From Candidatus Krumholzibacteriia bacterium (lineage in GTDB: Bacteria > Krumholzibacteriota > Krumholzibacteriia > G020349025), in the NCBI GenBank assembly GCA_035649275.1, contig DASRJW010000071.1, forward strand, positions 1 through 6,368: DNA of 6,368 nt, given 5' to 3'. Position 1 is the first letter of the stretch. The number at the start of each line of letters is the position of its first letter. Shown here in pieces: positions 1 to 6,171 of this stretch. Position numbers and translations under genes: made by a program. Under the pieces are notes generated by a model. It saw only the letters and a program-made list of their open reading frames with translations. It had not been told where the DNA came from and did no database searches.

Positions 1-956
1 TTCACGTAATCGAGCACGATCTGCCGGCGGGCCTGCCGCGTGTCCTCGCCGGTACGGTAGGCGGCGTAGGAAGCGCCCAACATCTGGTGCAACTTGTCGT
101 TCACACCCGAGGTGCGCCCGCCCGGCGAATGGCGGAACTTCTGCACCTGCGTCGCCAGCGTGCTGCCGCCCGAGGTGTTGCCCGTGTCGAAGATGCTGTC
201 CAGCACGTAGCGCCAGCCGGAGAGCAACAGACGATCCCACTCGAGTGCGGGGTTCAAGCGCGGGCGTGAATCGTCGAGCAAGTTGCGGTCTTCCACGAAC
301 AGGAGCGACCGGACCACGAGGGGCGGGATGTCGACAAAGTCGCGGAAGGTGGTCAGCGTGCGCCGGCCGTCGAAGAGCGTCCGCGAACGGCTGTCGAGAA
401 TCTGCAGGCCCGCGTCGTTCTTCTCCACGAAGGGCGGGGCGATCCCTTGCGCCACCAGCTGCTGCAGCTCTAGCGACGGCTGCGCTTGGCGCGTCACCCG
501 GAAGCCGCTCGACTCGAGCCGACCCTGCAGGTCGTGGAGCCGGGCGTAGCCATGCCGGAGGTCGTACGGCCCCCGTGGCCCGCTCAGGGCTACCGCGCTC
601 GGGCCTTTGTCCACCTGCCAAGTGAGGTGCTCGGCGCGGCGGGAGAAGAACCTCGCCTGCAGCCGGGAGGTGCGGAGTTCCCAGCCGATCGCCACCATCA
701 GCACGACTGCTAGGGTGATCAGGCCGGCCAGGAGCGCCCGCCGCGGACGGGAGAGGTTGGCTCGGGTCTCCTGCCAGACGTGGGGCAGAGGCCGCCAAGA
801 GCGCAGCACTGGCCATCCCGAGGCCGGGACCAACTTCCCCGGAAGCACACCCGTTCCCAGACGCAGCAGCAGGCTGTGGGCCAGCGTCACGTGGGACGGC
901 GAAGGATCCGCGCGGCGAGACTCGCCTGCGCAAGTCTCATGCGGTGGAGGATTCAT
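1..956 (-). CDS. Glycosyltransferase family 51 (penicillin-binding protein 1-type peptidoglycan glycosyltransferase), 3' end outside window
   Basis: This is the N-terminal 318 codons of a membrane-bound enzyme that polymerises lipid II into glycan strands; the frame is open to the window edge, so the C-terminus, including any transpeptidase domain, is not visible. The proposed start is ATG at 956-954, which begins MNPPPHETCAGES; no strong Shine-Dalgarno precedes it. After a cytoplasmic, basic N-terminus comes one transmembrane helix at about residues 74-92 (ALLAGLITLAVVLMVAIGW). A linker at about 93-200 precedes the GT51 domain. GT51 motif 1 is seen as VEDRN with the candidate catalytic Glu at 222, and motif 2 as GGSTLATQ at residues 263-270. 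A motif 3 region follows (DKLHQM at 287-292, ending in LDYVN-like sequence). The motif 3 position normally held by Glu appears to be Gln291. The family is secure from GGSTLATQ and its context. The subtype (bifunctional or monofunctional) cannot be decided here. It is transcribed divergently from thiL. Confidence 0.9.
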   Translation of the reverse strand, partial: MNPPPHETCAGESRRADPSPSHVTLAHSLLLRLGTGVLPGKLVPASGWPVLRSWRPLPHVWQETRANLSRPRRALLAGLITLAVVLMVAIGWELRTSRLQARFFSRRAEHLTWQVDKGPSAVALSGPRGPYDLRHGYARLHDLQGRLESSGFRVTRQAQPSLELQQLVAQGIAPPFVEKNDAGLQILDSRSRTLFDGRRTLTTFRDFVDIPPLVVRSLLFVEDRNLLDDSRPRLNPALEWDRLLLSGWRYVLDSIFDTGNTSGGSTLATQVQKFRHSPGGRTSGVNDKLHQMLGASYAAYRTGEDTRQARRQIVLDYV

Positions 957-1252
957 AGTTTCGAGCCCGGCCAGAATCCCAGGCGGTCCAGGCGAGGGGG
1001 ACTGGAATGGCCAGGCCTGCCGGTGGGCTCCGGGGGCGTGCGAAGCAGTGTGACCGGGCTCGTCCAGAGCCTACCATAAGGCGGGCTCGGCTCGTGGGGT
1101 GGCGGCTGGGCCGCCTCGCCCGGTCGGCTGGTGCGCTGCGCGGGTTTCGCGCTCCGCCTGGAATCACCCCCTGGCGGGTGCGGTGGGTGGAAGCCCGGCA
1201 GCACCGTCACGGCGCTCCACCGAATTTTGACCATACCACACGCGAGGTCGAC
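957..1252. other. Divergent intergenic region between GT51 gene and thiL
   Basis: About 296 bases separate the two divergently oriented genes and should hold both promoters. I see no convincing sigma-70 promoter pair on either strand. A TTGACC at 1227-1232 resembles a -35 box but has no -10 box at usual spacing before the thiL start. The thiL frame is open upstream to about 1007, but the encoded sequence is Arg/Gly-rich, matches nothing in ThiL, and precedes a clear ribosome binding site, so I treat it as non-coding. An 8-bp palindrome CAGGCCTG lies at 1012-1019, of unknown meaning. Confidence 0.5.
1244..1247 (+). promoter_or_regulatory. Ribosome binding site of thiL
   Basis: GAGG lies 5 nt before the ATG at 1253. 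It decides the start among several in-frame candidates, because the longer open frame upstream lacks family homology. Confidence 0.6.
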
Positions 1253-2431
1253 ATGCCGCGGCGCCTGACACGAAAGCGACCACGCCCAAGCCGGGAGCCG
1301 CTCCTGACAGGCGTCGGAGAAAGCGGATTGCTCCACCGCCTCGCCACCCTGCTGCCCGGAAAGCCGCGCTGGGTGCTGGCGGGAGCCGGAGCCGACGACG
1401 CCGCCGTCGTCGATGTCGGCGCCGGCGAGCTCTGGTTGTTGAGCTGCGATGTCCAGTGCGAGGGCACGCACTTCGAGCGTCGCTGGCTGGATGCGTACGC
1501 GCTCGGGCGCCGTGCCGCGGCGGTGAACTTGAGTGACATCGCGGCGATGGGAGGAGCGGCGCGCCTGGCGCTCGTGTCGCTCCTCCTGCCACCGCGCTTG
1601 CCCGCATCCTTCTTCGACGGCGTGATGCGCGGCCTCGCCGATCGCTTCCGCGCTGCAGGCACCACCATCGTCGGCGGCAACATCGCCCGCTCGGAATGCC
1701 TCGCTGTCGACGTGACCGTCGCCGGTCGCGTCCGTCGCGAGGACTTGCTGCGCCGCTCCGGCGCGCGCCCGGGAGACCTTGTCGCCGTGACCGGTTCGCC
1801 GGGTGACAGCGCCGCCGGCCTCGCGCTCCTCCAGCGCGGCGCCGGACGCCGAGGCGCGTTGGTGCAGCGCTTCCTCGCCCCGGAACCGCGCTTGCAAGCG
1901 GGTGCCGCCCTCGCGGCTCTCGGCGCCACCGCGGCGATCGACGTGAGCGACGGCATCAGCACCGATGTCTTGCACCTGTGTGACGCGAGCGGCGTCGATG
2001 TGGAGATGCACTGGGAAGCGCTGCCGGTGTCGGCAGCGCTCGCTCGTGCCGGAAGAAACTTGCGCACCGACCCGCGCCACTGGGTTCTGCATGGCGGCGA
2101 GTCCTACGAGCTCCTGTGCACGCTGCCTGCGGCGCGGTTCGAGTCGGTGCGGCGCGGCCGCCTGGCCCTGCCCGGCTTCCCGCTCCACGCGATCGGCACC
2201 ATCCTGCCGCCTGGCTCGGGGCGCTGGCTGGTTCGTGCCGGCGAGCGCCTGCCGCTCGTTCCGGCGAGTTTCGAGCACTTCGCGGCGGCGAAGGCGGTCC
2301 CGTCGCGGCGGCCAGCACGTGACTGGAGAGCCGATGTGGCACCCGCCGATTCCCGGCGCCCCCGGCGCCCACAACGCCGCCAGCGCGCCCATCCGCGCCG
2401 GCGCCCACGCCCGCGCCCGCGCCGGTCCTGA
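1253..2431 (+). CDS. thiL: Thiamine-monophosphate kinase ThiL with Arg/Pro-rich C-terminal extension
   Basis: ThiL phosphorylates thiamine monophosphate with ATP to give thiamine diphosphate, the last step of cofactor synthesis, in the cytoplasm. The 392-residue product carries the ThiL/PurM-like signatures in order. These are GADDAAV at 46-52 (metal/nucleotide binding Asp pair), DVQCEGTHF at 66-74 (family form DxxVExxHF), AVNLSDIAAMG at 90-100 (almost invariant in ThiL), GGN at 141-143 (usually GGD), VTGSPGDSAAGLALL at 179-193, DVSDG at 230-234, and GGESYEL at 281-287 (usually GGEDYEL). The normal family end corresponds to FEHF near residue 343, and most ThiL proteins are about 320-350 residues. 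Here about 49 further residues follow, very rich in Arg and Pro and probably disordered. The start at 1253 is supported by GAGG five bases upstream. The next gene begins 53 nt downstream on the same strand. The family call is very secure; the function of the tail is unknown. Confidence 0.95.
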   Translation: MPRRLTRKRPRPSREPLLTGVGESGLLHRLATLLPGKPRWVLAGAGADDAAVVDVGAGELWLLSCDVQCEGTHFERRWLDAYALGRRAAAVNLSDIAAMGGAARLALVSLLLPPRLPASFFDGVMRGLADRFRAAGTTIVGGNIARSECLAVDVTVAGRVRREDLLRRSGARPGDLVAVTGSPGDSAAGLALLQRGAGRRGALVQRFLAPEPRLQAGAALAALGATAAIDVSDGISTDVLHLCDASGVDVEMHWEALPVSAALARAGRNLRTDPRHWVLHGGESYELLCTLPAARFESVRRGRLALPGFPLHAIGTILPPGSGRWLVRAGERLPLVPASFEHFAAAKAVPSRRPARDWRADVAPADSRRPRRPQRRQRAHPRRRPRPRPRRS

Positions 2432-2444
2432 CACGGGTGTCAGG
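2427..2444 (+). promoter_or_regulatory. Perfect 8-bp inverted repeat over the thiL stop codon (possible operator or RNA hairpin)
   Basis: CCTGACAC, two G, then GTGTCAGG form a perfect inverted repeat that includes the thiL TGA stop (2429-2431). As RNA it can fold into a 7-bp stem with a CGGG loop. No T-run follows, so a standard intrinsic terminator is unlikely. CTGACA at 2428-2433 matches five of six bases of a -35 box, with TACAGC (2451-2456) 17 nt further as a poor -10 box. The palindrome could therefore be an operator over a weak promoter for the acyl-CoA synthetase gene. That role is inference only. Confidence 0.35.
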
Positions 2445-2475
2445 GCGTGGTACAGCGTATGCTGATGGTGCAGGC

Positions 2476-2481
2476 GGAGGG
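2476..2481 (+). promoter_or_regulatory. Ribosome binding site of the acyl-CoA synthetase gene
   Basis: GGAGGG ends 3 nt before the ATG at 2485 (GGAGG itself ends 4 nt before). It favours this start over an in-frame GTG at 2437, which lies inside the inverted repeat and has no such site. Confidence 0.65.
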
Positions 2482-2484
2482 CGC

Positions 2485-4371
2485 ATGCGCGAACCCAGAA
2501 CAATCTGCGAGCTCTTCCAGGACTCCCTCGCCAGCCGGCCGCGGGAGCGCGCCTTCCTCGCGAAATCCGGCGGGCGCTACCGAGCCCTCGGCTCCAGGGA
2601 ATTCGCCGACCGAGTCCAGGCGGTGGCGGCGGCCCTGCGCAAGGTCGGCGTGCAGCCGGGCGACCGGGTCGCCATCGTCTCCCCCAACCGCATCGAATGG
2701 GCGATCGCCGATTACGCCATCCTCCACTGCGGCGCGGTGACGGTGCCAGTGTATCCGACGCTGCCGGCGACGGCGGTGCAACACATCCTCGGAGATTCGG
2801 ACGCGCTGTTGGCTTTCGTTTCCGACGCCGAGCAGCTGGCGAAGCTCGGTGGCCGCGGGCAACTCCCCCGCTTGCACCACGCCGTGGTCTTCGACGATCT
2901 GCCTGCCGGGGCCAACGCACCGGCGGGTGCGTCGGACACCGCGCCACGCTCAGCGAGCGGCTGGCGCGACTTCGAAACTCGCGGCGCCTCGCTGCACGAT
3001 CCCAAGAGCTTCGAGCGTGTCTGGCGGGCTGTGACCCCAGATGCCTTGGCGACGATCATCTACACCTCGGGTACCACCGGCCTCCCCAAGGGGGCGATGC
3101 TCACCCACGCCAATCTCGTCTCCAACGTGTTGAGCGTGCTCCGCCGCCTCACCCTCAGCCCTAGCGACAGCTGCCTCTCCTTCTTGCCGCTGTCGCACAT
3201 CTTCGAGCGCATGGGCGGCCATTTCACCATGTGGTACGCAGGGGTCACCATCGCCTACGCCGAAAGCGTCGAGACGGTGCCGCAGAATCTCCTCGAAGTG
3301 CGACCGACGATCCTGGTCAGCGTGCCGCGCCTGTACGAGAAGATGTACTCCCGTGTGCAGACCACCGCGGCTGCCGGTTCGGCTCTACGGCGCCAGCTCT
3401 TCACCTGGGCCGTGGAGGTGGGCCGCCGCCGCGTGCGGGCCCAGCAGGAGGGAAGGCGCGTCCTCCCCTGGCTGGCGTTGCAGAACGCCGTGGCGGACAA
3501 GCTCGTCTTCTCCAAGCTGCGCCAGCGCGTGGGTGGGCGTTTGCGCTTCATGATTTCCGGCGGCGCACCGCTCTCGCCGCCCATCGCCGAGTTCTTCCAT
3601 GCCGCCGGGCTCCTCATCCTGGAAGGCTACGGCCTCACCGAAACCTCGCCGGTCATCACGGTGAACCCGCTGGAGCGTCCGCGCCTCGGCACCGTGGGCC
3701 CGCCGCTGGACGGCGTCGAGGTGCGCATCGCCGAGGATGGCGAGATCCTGGCGCGGGGACCCAACGTCATGCGTGGCTACTGGGGGATGCCCAAGGAGAG
3801 CGCGCAGGCCCTGACGGACGGTTGGTTCCACACCGGCGACGTGGGCCGGATCGATGCCGAAGGCTACCTGTGCGTCACCGATCGCAAGAAGGATCTGCTG
3901 ATCACTTCCGGTGGCAAGAACGTGGCGCCGCAACCCATCGAAGCGCGGTTGAAGGCCCTCCGCTTCATCGCCGAAGCCATTCTCGTCGGAGACGGACGCA
4001 AGTACATCAGCGCCTTGTTGGTGCCACAATTCGCGGCGCTGCGAGAACACGCCGCGAGTTTGGCTCTCACGGGCAGCGACGCCGAGCTCCTGCGGACGCC
4101 GCAGATCCTGCAGCTCTACGAGAGCCTCGTCGCGCAGGTGAACACCAGCCTGGCACCTTTCGAACGCATCAAGCGCTTTTGTCTCCTGGATCAGGAGCTG
4201 CAGATCGAGAGCGGCGAGGTGACGCCAACCATGAAGGTCAAGCGCGACGTCGTGGTGCGGAAGTACGCGAGCTCCGTCGAGAACATGTACCAGCAGCCCG
4301 CGCCTCCCGGCGTCGGCTGTCCCCCTGGAGAAGTTTTCGAGCCCGAGACGGCTCCCGTCCCAAGCCATTGA
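2485..4371 (+). CDS. Long-chain fatty acid--CoA ligase (ACSL/FAA1-type AMP-binding enzyme)
   Basis: This enzyme activates long-chain fatty acids to acyl-AMP and then acyl-CoA using ATP and CoA, feeding beta-oxidation or lipid synthesis. The 628-residue protein is of normal length for the family and shows all adenylate-forming motifs in order. The P-loop TSGTTGLPKG is at 194-203, preceded by IIY and followed by AMLTHANLV. GYGLTETSP is at 381-389. WFHTGD ends at Asp452 (ATP ribose binding). DRKKD at 466-470 is the hinge region, followed by GGKN at 476-479. TPTMKVKR near the C-terminus holds the likely catalytic Lys584. The TPTMKVKR ending and the GGKNVAPQPIEARLK stretch are typical of the ACSL/FAA1 (COG1022) branch rather than the E. 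coli FadD branch, so no gene symbol is given. Start ATG 2485 has GGAGGG just upstream. No signal peptide is seen; cytoplasmic or membrane-associated. It lies between thiL and the ankyrin gene and is probably co-transcribed with at least one of them. Confidence 0.95.
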   Translation: MREPRTICELFQDSLASRPRERAFLAKSGGRYRALGSREFADRVQAVAAALRKVGVQPGDRVAIVSPNRIEWAIADYAILHCGAVTVPVYPTLPATAVQHILGDSDALLAFVSDAEQLAKLGGRGQLPRLHHAVVFDDLPAGANAPAGASDTAPRSASGWRDFETRGASLHDPKSFERVWRAVTPDALATIIYTSGTTGLPKGAMLTHANLVSNVLSVLRRLTLSPSDSCLSFLPLSHIFERMGGHFTMWYAGVTIAYAESVETVPQNLLEVRPTILVSVPRLYEKMYSRVQTTAAAGSALRRQLFTWAVEVGRRRVRAQQEGRRVLPWLALQNAVADKLVFSKLRQRVGGRLRFMISGGAPLSPPIAEFFHAAGLLILEGYGLTETSPVITVNPLERPRLGTVGPPLDGVEVRIAEDGEILARGPNVMRGYWGMPKESAQALTDGWFHTGDVGRIDAEGYLCVTDRKKDLLITSGGKNVAPQPIEARLKALRFIAEAILVGDGRKYISALLVPQFAALREHAASLALTGSDAELLRTPQILQLYESLVAQVNTSLAPFERIKRFCLLDQELQIESGEVTPTMKVKRDVVVRKYASSVENMYQQPAPPGVGCPPGEVFEPETAPVPSH

Positions 4372-4383
4372 GATGCTGCCTGC

Positions 4384-5817
4384 ATGTGTCGCCGCTCGTT
4401 AACCTTCAGGCGGAGGACTCCCTCGCTATCGAGCTGCTGCTCTCGCCCAGCCAAGGAGCGGCCGCCTGCCCTGCCTTCCCGCGCCCGCCGCTCTCTCGTT
4501 CTCGTGGTCGGCTTCGTGGCCACTCTGACAGCTTGCGAGCGCTGGGAGCAGACCCGCGACGCTGTGCGCGAGCTGCACGCGCTGCAACGGCGCGCTGGCG
4601 AGAGGCAGGCCGACGCGCAGTTCGTCCGCGCTGACCCGATCTTCGACGCTGCCCTCGCCGCCGACACGACCCTGGTGCGGACACTCCTCGCTGACGATCC
4701 CCGTCGGGTCACCTATCGCGATCCCGTCGGCATGACCGCGCTGCACCGCGCCGCCTGGGGCGGCAGTCCGGTGGTGGTCGAAATGCTGCTCGACGCCGGA
4801 GCTCCGGTGGACGCCAAGGACGGTGGGGGGGTCACGCCTCTCGGCATCGCAGTTCGCTGGGGCAATGCCGAGGTGTTCCATCTTTTGCTGACCCACAGCG
4901 CCCGCATGGACATGCACGACGATCACGGTCGAACGCTTCTGCATCTGGCAGCGATGTACGACCATGTCGAGATCGTCGAAGAGCTCCTCGAGGCTGGATT
5001 CGACCCGAACGTGGCTGCCGCCGGCGGCGACACGCCTCTCCACAGCGCCACCTTCATGCGCGCCCCGCGCGCAGCGCGGACGCTCCTCGACCACGGCGGC
5101 AACCCGAATGCGGTGGGCTACCTGAAGTTCACACCCTTGCACGTGGCGGTTTGTCCCGGCGGTCGCACCGAAACGGATACGAGCCTCGTGCGCATGCTCC
5201 TCGAATCCGGTGCCGAGCCCAATGCCCGGGACGACGATGGCAGCACCCCCATGGTGTTCGCCGCGATGGCGGGAGACACCGTCTCCATGGCCCTGATGCT
5301 GGCGCACGGTGCCGATCCCGGCGCCCAGAGTACGGATGGGCGCTCCGCTCTGGCCCGGGCCGTGGACGCCAAGCACCCCGAGGCCACCCGCATGCTGCTC
5401 GCCCTCGGCGTGCCGCCGAACGAACGCACCTCGCTGGGACGAACCGTGCTCCATGAAGTGGCGTCCACTCACCAGGTCGCGATTGCACGAATGCTGCTGC
5501 AGAAGGGCGCCGACCCTGATGCAGCGGACCGCACCCGGCGGAGGCCGCTGCACATCGCCGCGTACGAGGGAGACGTAGAGATGGCCAGGTTGCTCCTCGA
5601 GTTCCACGCCACCGTGGACGCTCGGGACGAGTCGGGTTACACCCCGCTGCACGTGGCGTCGGCGCAAACGCAGGCAGGAGTCGTGGCGGCGCTTCTCGAG
5701 GCCGGCGCCGATCCCCGCACGCGGACTCGTGGGGGCGAGACGCCGATGCAGCTCGCCTGGGGGACCGACGCAGGCCCGGTCGATTCGCTGCTGGCCCACT
5801 ACGGCGCCCGCCGCTAG
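4384..5817 (+). CDS. Ankyrin-repeat protein, predicted lipoprotein (true start may be CTG at 4471)
   Basis: A protein built almost wholly of ankyrin repeats, a protein-binding scaffold; partner unknown. After a capping segment (4633-4722), eleven repeats start at 4723, 4822, 4921, 5020, 5119, 5233, 5332, 5431, 5530, 5629 and 5728. All are exactly 33 residues except the fifth (38, with extra residues around CPGGRTETD) and the shortened last one. Typical TPLHVA, LLEAGADP and DG/G turn signatures recur. Near the N-terminus, RRSLVLVVGFVATLTAC is a lipoprotein signal with lipobox LTAC, Cys encoded at 4534-4536. The following Glu is compatible with outer-membrane sorting, so the mature 427-residue protein would sit in the periplasm or on the envelope. 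From ATG 4384 the signal would follow an odd 36-residue Cys/Arg-rich stretch with no ribosome site. From CTG 4471 it would start MPSRARRS, with AAGGAG at 4453-4458. The gene begins 12 nt after the acyl-CoA synthetase stop. The ankyrin assignment is secure; lipidation is likely; the start is uncertain. Confidence 0.92.
   Translation: MCRRSLTFRRRTPSLSSCCSRPAKERPPALPSRARRSLVLVVGFVATLTACERWEQTRDAVRELHALQRRAGERQADAQFVRADPIFDAALAADTTLVRTLLADDPRRVTYRDPVGMTALHRAAWGGSPVVVEMLLDAGAPVDAKDGGGVTPLGIAVRWGNAEVFHLLLTHSARMDMHDDHGRTLLHLAAMYDHVEIVEELLEAGFDPNVAAAGGDTPLHSATFMRAPRAARTLLDHGGNPNAVGYLKFTPLHVAVCPGGRTETDTSLVRMLLESGAEPNARDDDGSTPMVFAAMAGDTVSMALMLAHGADPGAQSTDGRSALARAVDAKHPEATRMLLALGVPPNERTSLGRTVLHEVASTHQVAIARMLLQKGADPDAADRTRRRPLHIAAYEGDVEMARLLLEFHATVDARDESGYTPLHVASAQTQAGVVAALLEAGADPRTRTRGGETPMQLAWGTDAGPVDSLLAHYGARR
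4453..4458 (+). promoter_or_regulatory. Candidate ribosome binding site for an internal start of the ankyrin gene
   Basis: AAGGAG is the best Shine-Dalgarno match near the start of this gene, but it lies 12 nt before the in-frame CTG at 4471, longer than usual. The ATG at 4384 has no comparable site. A GGAGG at 4412-4416 is not followed by an in-frame start at suitable distance. Confidence 0.35.
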
Positions 5818-5914
5818 CCCCGCCCACGCTCGTCCCGCCCGCACACGCTTCCGGCCTACCTCTCCTGCCGCCCGAGCAGTCCCGCCTGGTTGCATGCCCC
5901 TTACGCCAGTCGAC
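5818..5914. other. Non-coding spacer after the ankyrin gene
   Basis: A C-rich stretch directly after the TAG stop at 5815-5817. I see no gene, and no hairpin with a T-run that would act as a standard intrinsic terminator. Confidence 0.4.
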
Positions 5915-5953
5915 TGTCAACGACGGCGACACTCTTTGTCACCAACGTTGACA
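5915..5953. repeat. Long imperfect inverted repeat with TGTCA/TTGACA boxes (possible insertion-sequence end remnant)
   Basis: TGTCAACG (5915-5922) and CGTTGACA (5946-5953) are perfect inverted copies 23 bp apart. Between them, GACA (5928-5931) and TGTC (5937-5940) pair around a five-base loop, and GG/CC at 5925-5926/5942-5943 extend the inner stem, giving about 14 base pairs overall. A third box, GTTGACAC, overlaps the right arm and reads as a perfect -35 hexamer (TTGACA 5948-5953), but no good -10 follows. Several closely spaced TGTCA/TTGACA boxes beginning with TG resemble IS21-family termini from memory of that family. No transposase gene is present here, so at most this is a remnant. It could also be a terminator-like hairpin after the ankyrin gene, although the nearest T-run (5962-5965) is 8 bases beyond the stem. 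Confidence 0.4.
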
Positions 5954-6081
5954 CTCCTCGGTTTTGCTTCGATGCGCTGACCACCGAGACCGCGAGCCGC
6001 TGATTTTCCCGCCGGCACGAATCTTCCTATTCTTTATAGAAAGGTTGGCTCTGTGTGACTGTGGCCGATCCCAGGAGCTTC

Positions 6082-6131
6082 GGTGCACCCAACGAGTGCA
6101 GCAATCCGAAATGGTGCCCCGCACGAGTGCA
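6082..6131. repeat. Pair of 19-bp near-identical direct repeats, 31 bp apart
   Basis: GGTGCACCCAACGAGTGCA (6082-6100) and GGTGCCCCGCACGAGTGCA (6113-6131) match at 16 of 19 positions and are separated by 12 bases. The first contains the palindrome GGTGCACC. They lie in the non-coding region 5954-6171, which otherwise shows only a slightly AT-richer patch at about 6016-6045 (contains TATAAA on the minus strand, no matching -35) and no credible gene. Two copies of a site at about three helical turns could be a regulator binding site; this is inference. Confidence 0.4.
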
Positions 6132-6171
6132 CGAACCAGCCGGCCCCGGCGCCACGAGTCCGTCTCCACCG

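Noticed and set aside
1007-1252. In-frame N-terminal extension of thiL
   Set aside because: The frame is open but the sequence does not resemble ThiL, and a ribosome site directly precedes ATG 1253.
953-2947. Long open frame on the minus strand (664 codons)
   Set aside because: It lies antisense to thiL and the start of the acyl-CoA synthetase gene, is low-complexity and Arg/Ala/Gly-rich, and resembles no family. Open antisense frames are expected at this GC content.
3231-4634. Open plus-strand frame of 467 codons
   Set aside because: Out-of-frame reading of the acyl-CoA synthetase gene, whose own frame has all family motifs; the product is Arg/His/Gly-rich without domains.
4426-5895. Minus-strand open frame of 489 codons opposite the ankyrin gene
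   Set aside because: It mirrors the ankyrin repeat periodicity from the opposite strand and shows no independent family features.
6012-6062. Promoter in the AT-richer patch (TATAGA on plus, TATAAA on minus)
   Set aside because: No -35 hexamer at suitable spacing on either strand, and no gene follows in either direction within the window.
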